Below are positions 45,190-55,278 of a stretch of DNA of 64,000 bases, in pieces (position 1 is the first letter of the stretch; each line of letters starts with the position of its first letter). Below the pieces are notes generated by a model, which was given only the letters and a program-made list of their open reading frames with translations, did not search any database and was not told the DNA's origin. Position numbers and translations under genes: made by a program. This stretch comes from Thiobacillus sp. (GTDB lineage: Bacteria > Pseudomonadota > Gammaproteobacteria > Burkholderiales > Thiobacillaceae): positions 21,133 through 85,132 of the forward strand of contig NZ_JAUYRI010000027.1 in assembly GCF_030696885.1 (NCBI RefSeq), read 5' to 3'.

Positions 45190-45930
45190 TCAGGCGGGCG
45201 GCGCCGGAATCCGTTCCAGCATGGCGACGAAGGGCGCAGGCAGCAGACCCTGTTCACGCAGTTCGTTGGCCACGTTGTGGATGTGGACCGCCTCCCAGCG
45301 GGCAGGAAAGCCGCCCATCACCTGGGCGATGCCGATGACCTCGAGCAACTCTTCCGGGGTGACATCGCTCCGGGTCAGCAGTTCGCGGGTATGCAGGCGC
45401 ACCAGCCGCTGCTTGCGCACCACCAGACTCATCAGCAGCGCGATCAGGTTGTAGAACTTCAGATTCGATATCTTGCCGTTGGGCAGGTGGGGCCAATCGG
45501 CGAAGCGTTTCCAGTGACGGGTATAGGCGTCGAACAGAAGATAGGTGTCGTCGTCGGCCTGCGCACGCACATACAAGGCAATGGCCTGCACGGTGTCGAT
45601 GACGGCCTCCGGCGCCTTGGCGCGGATGGCGCCGTCGATGTGGGTCAGCGCGCACACCTCGCAGCCGTCGACGATGGCGGCGCTGTAGATGAGGATTTCG
45701 CTCAGGTGCCGTTCCTTGGAGAAGACGCCACGCGACACCAGCAGGCGCGCCATGTCGAGCAGGGCGTCGCCAAGCTCGACGCCTTTCTTGACGAAGCGGG
45801 CGGCCTTCGGATCGGCCTCCATCGCGGCTTCGGCATCCTCCTGCAAAGCCATCAGCAGCGAATTCGCGCCACCGGCGATGCGGTGCGCATCGTGCAGATC
45901 CAGTCTTCCGTAGCGGTATTCGTCAGACAT
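45190..45930 (-). CDS. AhpD-like (carboxymuconolactone decarboxylase-fold) protein
   Basis: A 246-residue protein with the AhpD redox motif CEVCALTH (Cys90, Cys93, His97) in an alpha-helical CMD-like fold. It could act as a thiol peroxidase or disulfide reductase, or use the CxxC for something else. The start at MSDEYRYG overlaps the end of the ParA-like gene by eight bases, so the two are coupled. Its place within the ATP-grasp/transglutaminase locus is noteworthy. Confidence 0.78.
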   Translation of the reverse strand: MSDEYRYGRLDLHDAHRIAGGANSLLMALQEDAEAAMEADPKAARFVKKGVELGDALLDMARLLVSRGVFSKERHLSEILIYSAAIVDGCEVCALTHIDGAIRAKAPEAVIDTVQAIALYVRAQADDDTYLLFDAYTRHWKRFADWPHLPNGKISNLKFYNLIALLMSLVVRKQRLVRLHTRELLTRSDVTPEELLEVIGIAQVMGGFPARWEAVHIHNVANELREQGLLPAPFVAMLERIPAPPA

Positions 45931-46612
45931 GAAGGGTGTCGATCTCGCTGTAGGCATGTTTAAGCCACATCTTAACGCGCTGCCGCTCGAGGATGCCGAG
46001 CGCATGCGCGTCGGCGCGCTGCGTGGCCGACCAGAAGCTGCTGCTGTGACCGTCGATCTTGATCATCGAGGTTTCGTGCAGGCGCTTGACGTTGATGATT
46101 CGGGCATGCAGTTCCAGCGCGCGCTGTTTTTCGCCGGAGGCGTCCAGCAGGTCGAAGTTGTCGCCGCGGATGTGGTTTTGCACCAGCACGTAATTCATGC
46201 GCGAGCCGAAGCGATCGAGCAGCTTTTTCAGCAGGTCGACCGAGTCGCGGCCCGAGTCCATCACGTGCCAGTAGGTGATCGCCACGCCCAGCTCGCTCGA
46301 CAGTTCCAGCAGGCCGGAGTCGTCCATCCACTGGGTGAGCGCGTCCTGCGTTTGCGCGGCGAGGTCGACCAGGATGCTGCGGTCGGGTTCGGCCGCCGCG
46401 GCTTCGACGATGGCATCGAGGCTCTCATAGTTGTCGACGACGACGGGCGAAGCGTAGCCGGCGTAAAAGCGCATCAGCGCGCCGTGCGACTTGTCGGTGT
46501 CGAAGCCGAGGAAAGGTCGCTCGTGGTCAATCAGGTATTGCGCGAGGATGCGCGCGACCAGCGATTTTCCGACCCCGCCTTTTTCGCCGCCGATGAAGTG
46601 GATATGGGCCAT
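45923..46612 (-). CDS. ParA/MinD-like P-loop ATPase
   Basis: A 229-residue deviant-Walker ATPase: GGEKGGVGKSLVA is the signature Walker A with the extra lysine, and FLGFDTDKSHGAL follows at the switch. Proteins of this kind position cargo or organise complexes on membranes or DNA. No ParB-like partner is adjacent, so a plasmid or chromosome role is unlikely; it may organise the transglutaminase/AhpD proteins encoded around it. The gap to the large upstream gene is 24 bases. Confidence 0.85.
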   Translation of the reverse strand: MAHIHFIGGEKGGVGKSLVARILAQYLIDHERPFLGFDTDKSHGALMRFYAGYASPVVVDNYESLDAIVEAAAAEPDRSILVDLAAQTQDALTQWMDDSGLLELSSELGVAITYWHVMDSGRDSVDLLKKLLDRFGSRMNYVLVQNHIRGDNFDLLDASGEKQRALELHARIINVKRLHETSMIKIDGHSSSFWSATQRADAHALGILERQRVKMWLKHAYSEIDTLHV

Positions 46613-46636
46613 GACTCTTTCCCTTGAGAAGTAAAT

Positions 46637-49600
46637 TTAACGCCGACGCAGATCGAGCGTGTGCGGGAATTCGCCGGGCAGTTCCTCCGGCGGCGGGGCC
46701 ATCGGGCCGGGCGGGGTGCCGCCGGGGAAGAAGCCGGCGAGCGGAGCGATCCACGGCGGCGGCGTGAAACTGCCGGGGGTGTGGCCCCACGCCTGGAAGC
46801 GATTGTGACGACGCGACTCGGCTTCCCAGGCGTTGACCGGGAAGGTGTCGTAGCTGCGTCCGCCGGGATGGACCACGCGGTAGGTGCAGCCGCCGATGGC
46901 GCGGCCGTTCCAGGTGTCGATGAGGTCGAACACCAGCGGTGAGTGGATGCCGATGGTGGGATGCAGCGCCGAGGGCGGTTGCCAGGCGCGGTAGCGCACG
47001 CCGGCGACGTATTCGCCGTGCACGCCGGTGCTACGCAGCGGCACGCGGCGGCCGTTGCAAGCGAGCACGTAGCGGCCGTCGGTGAGTCCGTTGACCTTGA
47101 CCTGCAGGCGCTCGACCGAAGAATCGACATAGCGCGCGGTGCCGAGACTCGTCGATTCCTCGCCGAGCACATGCCAGGGTTCGATCGCGGTGCGCAGTTC
47201 GATCTGGATGTCGCCGAGTTCCAGCGTGCCGTGACGCGGAAAGCGGAATTCGAGGAAGGGTCCGAACCATGCAGGGTCGAAGGGAAGTCCCGCCGCCTTG
47301 AGGTCGTCGATCACGTCCTTCAAATCGGCCCACAGGTAGTGCGGCAGCATGAAGCGATCGTGCAGCAGCGTGCCCCAGCGCACCAGCGGCTTCTGGTAGG
47401 GCTTCTCCCAGAAGCGCGCGACCAGCGCGCGCAGCAGCAGCATCTGCGCCAGGCTCATGCGCGCGTGCGGCGGCATTTCGAAAGCGCGGAATTCGACCAG
47501 CCCCAGCCGCCCCGACGCCGAATCGGGCGAATACAGCTTGTCGATGCAGAACTCCGAGCGGTGGGTGTTGCCGGTGAGATCGGTGAGCAGGTTGCGCAGC
47601 AGCCGATCCACCAGCCACGGCTGCGGCGTCTCCCCGATGGGCATCTGCTGGAAGGCGATTTCGAGTTCGTACAGGCGCTCGGGCCGGCCTTCGTCGACGC
47701 GCGGCGCCTGGCTGGGGGGGCCGATGAAGAGGCCGGAGAACAGGTAGGACAGCGCCGGGTGATGCTGCCAGTAGGTGATGAAGCTCGCCAGCAAATCGGG
47801 GCGACGCAGGAAGGGGCTGTCGGCCGGGGTGGCGCCGCCGAAGGTGACATGGTTGCCGCCGCCGGTGCCGGCGTGGCGGCCGTCGAGCATGAACTTCTCG
47901 GTGCCGAGGCGCGACAGGCGGGCCTCTTCGTAGAGCATCGTGGTGGTCTTGACCAGGTCTGCCCAGCTGCTGGCCGGGTGGATGTTGACCTCGATCACGC
48001 CGGGATCGGGGGTGACCATGAGCTTTTCGATGCGGCCGTCGCCGGGAGGCGTGTAGCCCTCGATGATCACCGGCATCTTCAGCAGGGCGGCAGTGGATTC
48101 GATGGCCGCCAGCAGGTCGAGGTACTGCTCCAGCGTGGTGGTGGGCGGCATGAACACGTGCAGGCCGCCGTCGCGGGCTTCCACGCATAGCGCGGTGTGC
48201 GGCACCTCGACGGATTCCCTGGTGGTCGGCGTCTGCGGCTGGATTTCGGGATGCGTGGACGCGGGGTCGAGGTGGAGGCTGTAGCGCGCCGCGACCTCGC
48301 CGTGAAAATTCGCCAGCAGCGGCTGCACCGCGAACGGGTCGACCTCGACCCAGGGTTCGCGTTCGTCCTCGGCCACCCACGGCAGCGAGGCCAGCGGCAG
48401 GCGCAGCCCCATCGGTGAATCGCCCGGGGTGAGATAGAGCCGGTCGCGGCGGAATACCCAGGGTGCGCTGTGCCAGCGCGCTTCGTGCGTGCGCCAGGCC
48501 AGCGGCAGCACGTAGCCGGTCGGCGTGTTGAGTCCGCGCGACAGCTTGTTGGCGAGGTCGCCGCGCACGACCGGGTCGTCGATGTCGAGCCGCGCCGGGT
48601 TGAGGTTGACCGGCAGCTCGGCTTCCTGCTGCAGCGTGGCCATGGCGTCTTCATACGCCGGCTGCGCGTAGCGCGCAGCGAGTCCGAGATGCTGCGCCAG
48701 GGTGGCGGCAAAGTGTTGGGCATCACCGACGCTGTGGCCGTAATCCCAGCCGGCCTCGGCCTGCAGCGATTCGTCCTTCCACACCGGCACGCCGTCGCGC
48801 CGCCAGTAAAGCCCCAACGCCCAGCGCGGCAGCGGCTCGCCCGGATACCACTTGCCCTGGCCGGTATGCAGCAGCGAACCGGCCGGCAGTTTTTCTTTGA
48901 GACGTCTCACCAGCACCTCGGCGCGCTCGCGCTTGTGCTTTCCCAGTGCATCGATGTTCCATTCCGGTGCATCCATGTCGTCGATGGAGACGAAAGTGGG
49001 CTCGCCGCCGTGCGTCAGGCGCACGTCCATGGCCTGCAGCTTTTCGTCGACGGCGTGCCCCAGTGCCAGCATCGTCTGCCAGGCTTCGTCGCTGTAGGGC
49101 AGGGTCACGCGCGGGTCCTCGCGGATGCGGGTGACGGTGTTGGAGAACTCGAACTCGACCTCGCACGGGTCGGTCATGCCGTCGATCGGCGCGGCGGACG
49201 AGGGCTGCGGCGTGCAGGCCAGCGGAATGTGGCCTTCGCCGGCAAACAGCCCCGAGGTGGGGTCGAGGCCGATCCAGCCTGCGCCGGGGAGATACACCTC
49301 GGCCCAGGCGTGCAGGTCGGTGAAGTCGTGCTCGGGCCCGGACGGGCCGTCGAGGGATTTTTCGTCGGCGGTCAGCTGCACCAGGTAACCTGACACAAAG
49401 CGCGCCGCCAGCCCCAGGTGGCGCAGGATCTGCACCAGCAGCCAGCCCGTGTCGCGACACGAGCCAAGCGCCTTTTCCAACGTTTCCTCGCAGGCCTGGA
49501 TGCCCGGCTCCATGCGCACGGTGTAGGCGATGTCGCGCTGCAGGCGCTGGTTTAGTGCCACCAGAAAATCGTTGCTGTGCACCCGCTCGCGCGGCACCTC

Positions 49601-49996
49601 GGCCAGCCAGGCGGCGAGCCGATCGCCCGCCGGTTCGGTTTCGAGATAGGGCGCGAGTTCGCGCTTCAGGGCCGCGTCGTAGTCGAACGGCCAGTGGAAG
49701 GCGCTTTCCTCGATGAAGTAGTCAAAGGGGTTGATCACCGTCATGTCGGCGATCACCTCGACGTCCACCGAGAATTCGCGTGTCGCCTCGGGGAACACCA
49801 GCCGCGCCAGGTAATTACCGAACGGGTCCTGCTGCCAGTTGATGAAGTGCGTCTCCGGCGTGATCTTCAGCGAGTAGGCGAGGACGGGCGTGCGCGAATG
49901 CGGCGCCGGGCGCAGCCGCACCACGTGTGGGCCCAGGGCGACGCGGCGGTCGAAACGGTAATGCGTGGTGTGGCGGATGGCGACGTGGATGCTCAT
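46637..49996 (-). CDS. Large transglutaminase-DUF2126 fusion protein
   Basis: A 1119-residue protein. The N-terminal transglutaminase domain has its triad at Cys180 (ALGSCRDTG), His229 (LHAWAEV) and Asp245 (IGLDPTSG). The rest is DUF2126, a large amidoligase-associated domain with the segments [34 protein letters not shown] and [23 protein letters not shown]. The combination is a hallmark of the predicted peptide-modification gene clusters that also hold permuted ATP-grasp and alpha-E proteins. The start at [10 protein letters not shown] was preferred because the upstream in-frame codons would lie ahead of the predicted sigma-54 transcription start. Confidence 0.93.
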   Translation of the reverse strand: MSIHVAIRHTTHYRFDRRVALGPHVVRLRPAPHSRTPVLAYSLKITPETHFINWQQDPFGNYLARLVFPEATREFSVDVEVIADMTVINPFDYFIEESAFHWPFDYDAALKRELAPYLETEPAGDRLAAWLAEVPRERVHSNDFLVALNQRLQRDIAYTVRMEPGIQACEETLEKALGSCRDTGWLLVQILRHLGLAARFVSGYLVQLTADEKSLDGPSGPEHDFTDLHAWAEVYLPGAGWIGLDPTSGLFAGEGHIPLACTPQPSSAAPIDGMTDPCEVEFEFSNTVTRIREDPRVTLPYSDEAWQTMLALGHAVDEKLQAMDVRLTHGGEPTFVSIDDMDAPEWNIDALGKHKRERAEVLVRRLKEKLPAGSLLHTGQGKWYPGEPLPRWALGLYWRRDGVPVWKDESLQAEAGWDYGHSVGDAQHFAATLAQHLGLAARYAQPAYEDAMATLQQEAELPVNLNPARLDIDDPVVRGDLANKLSRGLNTPTGYVLPLAWRTHEARWHSAPWVFRRDRLYLTPGDSPMGLRLPLASLPWVAEDEREPWVEVDPFAVQPLLANFHGEVAARYSLHLDPASTHPEIQPQTPTTRESVEVPHTALCVEARDGGLHVFMPPTTTLEQYLDLLAAIESTAALLKMPVIIEGYTPPGDGRIEKLMVTPDPGVIEVNIHPASSWADLVKTTTMLYEEARLSRLGTEKFMLDGRHAGTGGGNHVTFGGATPADSPFLRRPDLLASFITYWQHHPALSYLFSGLFIGPPSQAPRVDEGRPERLYELEIAFQQMPIGETPQPWLVDRLLRNLLTDLTGNTHRSEFCIDKLYSPDSASGRLGLVEFRAFEMPPHARMSLAQMLLLRALVARFWEKPYQKPLVRWGTLLHDRFMLPHYLWADLKDVIDDLKAAGLPFDPAWFGPFLEFRFPRHGTLELGDIQIELRTAIEPWHVLGEESTSLGTARYVDSSVERLQVKVNGLTDGRYVLACNGRRVPLRSTGVHGEYVAGVRYRAWQPPSALHPTIGIHSPLVFDLIDTWNGRAIGGCTYRVVHPGGRSYDTFPVNAWEAESRRHNRFQAWGHTPGSFTPPPWIAPLAGFFPGGTPPGPMAPPPEELPGEFPHTLDLRRR

Positions 49997-50027
49997 GGCG
50001 GCAAGAGTGAGGGTCTTGTCCATTACA

Positions 50028-50043
50028 AGCAAGGGCCAAGCCA
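50028..50043 (-). promoter_or_regulatory. Possible sigma-54 promoter of the transglutaminase/DUF2126 operon
   Basis: Read on the minus strand, TGGCTTGGCCCTTGCT has GG and GC at the required spacing, a favoured G after the -24 box, and a perfect TTGCT. The start would lie near 50017, about 20 bases before the chosen ATG. I saw no clear NtrC dyad beside it. Confidence 0.45.
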
Positions 50044-50139
50044 GCATTATTTTTTAGTGTGTGTCGATTCTGCCCGGCTGCGTTCGTTGTGATGACAGGC
50101 AGACATGAAGTCGCTGTCTTTCATTTCCAGGAGACCCGC

Positions 50140-50547
50140 ATGCGCTACATGATCATCGTCAAGGCAACCGCCGAATCCGAGGCCGAAACCACGCCGGTGC
50201 CCGATGCCGGGCTGCTGGCCGAGATGCTCGACTACCATGAGCAGTTGATGAAGGCCGGCGCCCTGCTTGACGGTTCCGGCCTCAGGCCGAGTTCCCAGGG
50301 GTGGCGCATCCAGTACGTGGGCGACACACGCACCGTGATCGACGGCCCGTTTGCCGAAACGAAAGAGCTGATCGCCGGCTATACCCTGATCCAGGTCAAT
50401 TCGCGCGAGGAGGCGATGGAGTGGGCGCGGCGCTTCCCCAATCCGGCCGGGCGCGGCAAACCGGCTGAAATCGAGGTGCGGCCGCTGTACGAGCTCGACG
50501 ACTTTGCGCCGTCGCCGGAGATCGACCGCATGCGCGACATCTTCTGA
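50140..50547 (+). CDS. YCII/DGPF-family protein
   Basis: A 135-residue YCII-related protein with the diagnostic DGPFAETKELIAGY motif. YCII-fold proteins act in small-molecule chemistry of uncertain kind. DGPF versions are typical neighbours of ECF42 sigma factors, one of which ends this cluster. The ATG at 50140 has CAGGAG upstream. It is the first of a run of small genes up to 55278. Confidence 0.88.
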   Translation: MRYMIIVKATAESEAETTPVPDAGLLAEMLDYHEQLMKAGALLDGSGLRPSSQGWRIQYVGDTRTVIDGPFAETKELIAGYTLIQVNSREEAMEWARRFPNPAGRGKPAEIEVRPLYELDDFAPSPEIDRMRDIF

Positions 50548-50568
50548 CCCTGCCCTAGGAGCCTTGCC

Positions 50569-51039
50569 ATGAACGCCACCGTCCAGCCCATTCCAGAAGG
50601 CATGCACAGCCTCACCCCCCATATCGTTTGCCGCGATGCCCCCGCAGCGATAGATTTCTACCTTCGCGCCTTTGGCGCCCGCGAGGGCGACCGTCTGGCC
50701 GGCCCGGACGGCAAGCTGATGCACGGCCTGATATGGATCGGCAATTCCGCGCTGATGCTGGTCGACGAAAACTCCGAATGGGGCATGCAAAGCCCCCTGT
50801 CGCTCAAGGGCACGCCGGTCGTCCTGCATCTGTATGTGGAAGACGTCGATGCCGCCCTGGCGCGGGCAGTCGAGGCCGGCGCCACGCTGACGATGGCCGC
50901 CGCCGACATGTTCTGGGGCGACCGCTACGGCCAGGTGCGCGATCCGTTCGGCCACCAGTGGTCGATCGCGACGCATCTCCGCGACGTCTCGCCTGCGGAT
51001 ATTGAGGCCGCCTCGAAAACGGGCTGTATGGGCGTCTGA
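50569..51039 (+). CDS. VOC/PhnB-like glyoxalase-fold protein
   Basis: A 156-residue protein of the PhnB branch of the vicinal oxygen chelate fold: LTPHIVCRDAPAAIDFYLRAFGA starts the first beta-alpha-beta module and FWGDRYGQVRDPFGHQWSIATH ends the second. The substrate is unknown. It lies 21 bases after the YCII gene, in the same operon. Confidence 0.88.
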   Translation: MNATVQPIPEGMHSLTPHIVCRDAPAAIDFYLRAFGAREGDRLAGPDGKLMHGLIWIGNSALMLVDENSEWGMQSPLSLKGTPVVLHLYVEDVDAALARAVEAGATLTMAAADMFWGDRYGQVRDPFGHQWSIATHLRDVSPADIEAASKTGCMGV

Positions 51040-51094
51040 GGCCCGGACGCCGATGTGGTGGATCGCTCTGAATCAAGCCAAACAGGAGATATGC

Positions 51095-51451
51095 ATGCGT
51101 TACCTATTGCTCGTCGTCGAACCGCGCGGCCAGCGTGATACCCGCAGCGAAGATGAGGGGCGCGCGCTCTACGCCGAAATGGTCGAATTTGGCCAAGGGC
51201 TCGCCGCGCGCGGGCAGTTGCTGGCCAGCGAATCGCTGCGCCCCGATGACCACGGCGTGCGCATCCAGCGGCGCGGCGAACAGGCCAGCCTGATCGACGG
51301 CCCCTTCGCCGAGGCGCGCGAAATGGTCGGCGGTTTTTTCCTGATCGAGTGTGACAGCCGCGACGAAGCCGTGCGGATCGCACAGGGCTGTCCCGCCGCG
51401 CGCTTTGCCACCGTCGAAGTGCGTGAGTGTGCGCCGTGCTATGTGCAGTGA
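51095..51451 (+). CDS. YCII/DGPF-family protein (second copy)
   Basis: A 118-residue YCII-related protein starting MRYLLLVVEPRG, with DGPFAEAREMVGGFFLIE. It is divergent from the first copy but keeps the DGPF loop. The start at 51095 follows CAGGAGATATGC. Confidence 0.86.
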   Translation: MRYLLLVVEPRGQRDTRSEDEGRALYAEMVEFGQGLAARGQLLASESLRPDDHGVRIQRRGEQASLIDGPFAEAREMVGGFFLIECDSRDEAVRIAQGCPAARFATVEVRECAPCYVQ

Positions 51452-51466
51452 AACGAGAGACATGTC

Positions 51467-51952
51467 ATGACGAATATCGCCAGGAACACCATTTGCCTTT
51501 GGTTCGACGGGACCGCAGAAGAGGCGGCACGGTTTTACGCCGCAACCTTTCCGGACTCGTCGGTCGGCGCGGTGTATCGCGCACCGGGCGACTTCCCCTC
51601 CGGGAAGGCAGGGGATGTGTTGACGGTCAGTTTCACCGTGATGGGCATTCCGTGCCTCGGGCTCAACGGAGGCCCCGCGTTCAGCCACAGCGAAGCGTTC
51701 TCGTTTCAGATCGCAACCGCTGACCAGGCCGAAACGGACCGCTACTGGAACGCGATCGTCGGCAATGGCGGCGCGGAGAGCGCGTGCGGCTGGTGCAAGG
51801 ACAAATGGGGATTGTCCTGGCAGATCACGCCGCGGGCGCTGATGGAGGCGATCGCCGACCCCGATCCTGCTGCCGCCAAACGCGCGTTCGATTCGATGAT
51901 GACGATGCGAAAGATCGACATCGCGACGATCGAGGCGGCGCGCCGTGGCTGA
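51467..51952 (+). CDS. VOC-fold protein of the 3-demethylubiquinone-methyltransferase-like family
   Basis: A 161-residue PhnB-type protein (PF06983-like): CLWFDGTAEEAARFYAATFPDSSVG, LGLNGGPAFSHSEAFSF, and the CGWCKDKWGLSWQITP end. Despite the family name these are not methyltransferases but small VOC-fold proteins of unknown substrate. It sits 15 bases after the preceding gene. Confidence 0.88.
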   Translation: MTNIARNTICLWFDGTAEEAARFYAATFPDSSVGAVYRAPGDFPSGKAGDVLTVSFTVMGIPCLGLNGGPAFSHSEAFSFQIATADQAETDRYWNAIVGNGGAESACGWCKDKWGLSWQITPRALMEAIADPDPAAAKRAFDSMMTMRKIDIATIEAARRG

Positions 51953-52001
51953 GATGTCCGGATTCGCGCCGAGCCGCGAAATCATCCCTGAGGAGCCCTT
52001 C

Positions 52002-52406
52002 ATGAAAGTGACCGTTGAAACTACCGTGGCCGCGCCGGTCGATGCTGTCTGGCGCGCCTACACTACCCCCGAGGCCATCGTGCAGTGGAACGCCGCCTCG
52101 GACGACTGGCACACCACTGCTGCCAGCGTGGACCTGCGCGAAGGTGGTGCCTTCTCCTCGCGCATGGAAGCAAAGGACGGCAGCGAAGGCTTCGATTTCG
52201 CCGGGACCTACACCCGCATCGTGCCCGAGCGCCTGATCGAATACGCCTTCGGCGATCGCAACGCGCGGGTCGAGTTCGACCCGGTCGGCGAGGCCGTGCG
52301 CGTGCGCGTCAGCTTCGACGCCGAGACCACCTACCCGGTCGAGACCCAGCGTGCGGGCTGGCAGGCCATCCTCGACAATTTCGCGCGCCACGTGATGGCG
52401 CGCTGA
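52002..52406 (+). CDS. SRPBCC/AHSA1-family protein
   Basis: A 134-residue START/SRPBCC-fold protein with the AHSA1 opening VTVETTVAAPVDAVWRAYTTPEAIVQWN and closing GWQAILDNFARHV. It has a hydrophobic ligand-binding cup; the ligand is unknown. The start at 52002 has GAGGAG upstream; the reading frame before it belongs to the overlap with the VOC gene. Confidence 0.88.
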   Translation: MKVTVETTVAAPVDAVWRAYTTPEAIVQWNAASDDWHTTAASVDLREGGAFSSRMEAKDGSEGFDFAGTYTRIVPERLIEYAFGDRNARVEFDPVGEAVRVRVSFDAETTYPVETQRAGWQAILDNFARHVMAR

Positions 52407-52424
52407 CGCAACAAGGAGCGATTC

Positions 52425-53537
52425 ATGAGCCGTATCCGTGTGCTGGTGGGAACGCGCAAGGGCGCGTTCATCCTGACGTCCGACGTGGTGCGCCGCGACT
52501 GGCAGGTGAGCGGGCCGCATTTCGGCGGCTGGGAAATCTTTCATATCGCCGGCTCGCCGGCCAACCCCGACCGGCTCTACGCCTCGCAGACCAGCAGCTG
52601 GTTCGGCCAGGTGATCCAGCGCTCCGACGACGGCGGCGCGACCTGGAACCCGGTTGGCAACGATTTTAGTTACGCCGGCGACCCGGGCGCGCACCTGCAT
52701 TACGACGGCACGCCGAAACCGTGGGCGTTCAAGCGTGTGTGGCATCTGGAACCCTCGCTGACCGACCCCGACACGGTCTACGCCGGGGTCGAGGACGCCG
52801 CGCTGTTCCGCTCCACCGACGGCGGGCAGACCTGGCAGGAGCTGCCCGGCCTGCGCGAGCAACAGGGCGCGAAATGGATGCCGGGCGCCGGCGGCATGTG
52901 CCTGCACACCATCCTGCTCGATCCGGCGAACCCGGCGCGGATGTATGTCGCCATCTCGGCGGCCGGCGCGTTCCGCAGCGACGACGGCGGCGTTTCGTGG
53001 AAGCCGGTCAACCGCGGCCTGCATTCGCAATACATCCCCGATCCGGAAGCCGAAGTAGGACACTGCGTGCACCGCATCGCGATGCATCCCGCCCGGCCCG
53101 AGACGCTCTTCATGCAGAAGCACTGGGACGTGATGCGCAGCGACGATGCCGGCGAGTCGTGGTTCGAGGTCAGCGGAAATCTGCCCAGCGATTTTGGCTT
53201 CGCGATGGCAGTGCATGCCCACGAGCCGGACACCGTCTACGTCGTGCCGATCAAGAGCGACTCGGAACATTACCCGCCCGAGGGCAAGCTGCGCGTCTAC
53301 CGCAGCACGGCGGGCGGCAATGCCTGGGACGCGCTGACCGATGGCCTGCCGCAGGAACACTGCTATGTGAACGTGCTGCGCGACGCGATGGCGGTCGACG
53401 CACTCGATCCCTGCGGCGTGTATTTCGGCACCACCGGCGGCCAGGTCTACGTCTCGCCGGACGCGGGCAACCACTGGCAGGCGATCGTGCGCGACCTGCC
53501 GGCCGTGCTCTCGGTCAGCGTGCAGACGCTGTCCTGA
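52425..53537 (+). CDS. BNR/Asp-box beta-propeller protein
   Basis: A 370-residue protein built of repeated Asp-boxes ([36 protein letters not shown] and two degenerate ones), which fold as a sialidase-like beta-propeller. It has no signal peptide and starts [17 protein letters not shown], so it is cytoplasmic and not a secreted sialidase. It is one base from the MoaD-like gene, a pairing that suggests joint function. Confidence 0.87.
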   Translation: MSRIRVLVGTRKGAFILTSDVVRRDWQVSGPHFGGWEIFHIAGSPANPDRLYASQTSSWFGQVIQRSDDGGATWNPVGNDFSYAGDPGAHLHYDGTPKPWAFKRVWHLEPSLTDPDTVYAGVEDAALFRSTDGGQTWQELPGLREQQGAKWMPGAGGMCLHTILLDPANPARMYVAISAAGAFRSDDGGVSWKPVNRGLHSQYIPDPEAEVGHCVHRIAMHPARPETLFMQKHWDVMRSDDAGESWFEVSGNLPSDFGFAMAVHAHEPDTVYVVPIKSDSEHYPPEGKLRVYRSTAGGNAWDALTDGLPQEHCYVNVLRDAMAVDALDPCGVYFGTTGGQVYVSPDAGNHWQAIVRDLPAVLSVSVQTLS

Positions 53538-53538
53538 C

Positions 53539-53844
53539 ATGGCTACCGTCCGCGTCGTGCTGCCGTATCACCTCTACACCTTGGCGCGGTGCAGCACCAC
53601 CGAGGTCGAGCTCGAGCTCGCCGGCCCGGTCACGCTCGCCGCGGTGCTCGATGCGCTCGAAGCGGCTTACCCCATGCTTGTCGGCGCAGTGCGCGACCGT
53701 GCCACCGGCCGGCGCCGCCCGCTGGTGCGCTTCTACGCCTGCCAGGACGATCTCTCGAACACCGCGCCCGACGCGCCGTTGCCCGACGCCGTCGCCGCCG
53801 GCCGTGAGCCGCTGATCATCGTCGGTGCTATTGCGGGTGGCTGA
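53539..53844 (+). CDS. MoaD/ThiS-family ubiquitin-like sulfur carrier
   Basis: A 101-residue beta-grasp protein ending AIAGG, the diglycine tail needed for thiocarboxylation or conjugation in MoaD/ThiS proteins. Internal features ([17 protein letters not shown]) fit the family. It is adjacent to no moa or thi genes, but follows the BNR-propeller gene by one base. It may donate sulfur or be conjugated in a dedicated reaction. Confidence 0.83.
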   Translation: MATVRVVLPYHLYTLARCSTTEVELELAGPVTLAAVLDALEAAYPMLVGAVRDRATGRRRPLVRFYACQDDLSNTAPDAPLPDAVAAGREPLIIVGAIAGG

Positions 53845-54018
53845 AGCGCCAGAGCAATGCAACACACGGAAAATTCATCTCTCGTTGTCGAATTCGCCTG
53901 CTTCCGTGCGTCGTGAAGATGAGTCCGGAGAGTCCGGGCAACGCAGGAGACATCCATGCGGATGAAAAAATCGCCATCGCCGCGCTCGAACGCGCGCCAG
54001 AAGCTTGAGGAGAGCACC

Positions 54019-54393
54019 ATGAAATTCATTTGCCTGATTTGCGCCGAACAGATGATGGAACATCTCGAACCCGCCGACGCGGCGGGGCATTTCGCCGAGT
54101 ACGCCGCGTTCACCGAGGCGATCAAGCGCGAGGGCCATTTCGTTTCCGGCAACCGCCTGACCCCGCCGGACACGGCAAAAACCGTGCGTGTGCGCGATGG
54201 CCAGGCGCACGTCACCGACGGGCCCTTCGCCGATACGCGGGAAATGCTCGGCGGCTACTACCTGATCGAAGCGCCGGACATGGACACGGCGCTTGAAATC
54301 GCCGCCCGCATCCCCGGCGCGCAGCGCGGCTGCGTGGAAGTGAGGCCGATCGCGGAGGATGCGCCGACGCGCGCGCTGGGTTTGGGTAATTGA
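54019..54393 (+). CDS. YCII/DGPF-family protein (third copy)
   Basis: A 124-residue YCII-related protein starting MKFICLICAEQMM, with TDGPFADTREMLGGYYLIEAPDMD. The start at 54019 has GAGGAG upstream. It follows a 174-base gap with no supported gene after the MoaD-like gene. Confidence 0.87.
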   Translation: MKFICLICAEQMMEHLEPADAAGHFAEYAAFTEAIKREGHFVSGNRLTPPDTAKTVRVRDGQAHVTDGPFADTREMLGGYYLIEAPDMDTALEIAARIPGAQRGCVEVRPIAEDAPTRALGLGN

Positions 54394-54500
54394 CGCCCCC
54401 TGAGTCTTGATCCCAACGTGAACATGGATGAGATTGAAAAGCGGGATTTCAAAACGGGCCTCGCCGCACTCAAGCCGCAGGCCGTGAAAGGAGACTGAAC

Positions 54501-54905
54501 ATGATGGTCAAGCAAATCTTCGTCAACCTGCCGGTGGCCGACCTGAAGGCATCCATCGCCTTTTTCACCCGGCTGGGCTTCACCTTCAATCCGCAGTTCA
54601 CCGATGAGACCGGTACCTGCATGATCGTCGGCGAGAACATCTTCGCGATGCTGCTCGCGCGCGAACGCTTTGCCGGCTTTGCGCCGCATCCGCCCGCCGA
54701 TGCGCGCGCCGCCACCGAGGTGCTGCTGGCCCTGCCGCTCGACAGCCGGGAAGCGGTGGACGCGATGGTGCGCGAAGCGGTCGCTGCCGGCGGCAATACC
54801 TACAGCGCGCCGCAGGATCACGGCTTCATGTATCAGCACGGTTTTCAGGACCTGGACGGACACGTCTGGGAGGTGTTCCAGATGAATCCGCAGAAAGGAG
54901 ACTGA
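54501..54905 (+). CDS. VOC/glyoxalase-fold protein
   Basis: A 134-residue glyoxalase/bleomycin-resistance-type protein: VKQIFVNLPVADLKASIAFFTRLGF opens the fold and FQDLDGHVWEVFQM closes it. It resembles the lactoylglutathione-lyase-like family; the substrate is unknown. It is one base from the DUF1428 gene. Confidence 0.88.
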   Translation: MMVKQIFVNLPVADLKASIAFFTRLGFTFNPQFTDETGTCMIVGENIFAMLLARERFAGFAPHPPADARAATEVLLALPLDSREAVDAMVREAVAAGGNTYSAPQDHGFMYQHGFQDLDGHVWEVFQMNPQKGD

Positions 54906-54906
54906 C

Positions 54907-55278
54907 ATGGCCTATGTCGATGGCTACGTCGTGCCCGTGCCGCTGGCACATCTCGCCGCGTATCGCCGCCTCGCGCGCAAGGGGGGCAAGATCTGGATCG
55001 AACACGGCGCGCTCGAATTCCACGAGTGCGCCGCCGACGACGTCCAGCCCGGCAAGCACACCTCGTTCCCGCAGGCGGTGAAGCTGAAGCCCGGCGAGAC
55101 CGTGGTGTTTTCGTGGATCGTCTTCAGGTCGCGCAAGGACCGCGACCGGGTGAATGCGAACGTGATGATCGATCCACGCATGGCTTCGATGGTGAACGCC
55201 GACCCCAAGGACTGGCCCTTCGACGGCAAGCGCATGTTCTGGGGCGGCTTCAAGCCCATGGTCAGCCTCGTGCGATGA
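54907..55278 (+). CDS. DUF1428-family protein
   Basis: A 123-residue protein opening MAYVDGYVVPVPLAHLAAYR and ending FDGKRMFWGGFKPMVSL, typical of DUF1428, a dimeric ferredoxin-like-fold family of unknown function. Its stop overlaps the start of the ECF sigma factor gene (ATGA). Confidence 0.88.
   Translation: MAYVDGYVVPVPLAHLAAYRRLARKGGKIWIEHGALEFHECAADDVQPGKHTSFPQAVKLKPGETVVFSWIVFRSRKDRDRVNANVMIDPRMASMVNADPKDWPFDGKRMFWGGFKPMVSLVR

Noticed and set aside
45923..46612. ParA-like gene as a plasmid or chromosome partition locus
   Set aside because: There is no parB or parS-like repeat nearby, and the gene is embedded in and coupled to the transglutaminase operon.
54424..54498. 24-residue frame ending next to a VOC gene
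   Set aside because: No ribosome site or conservation could be seen; it is probably spacer.
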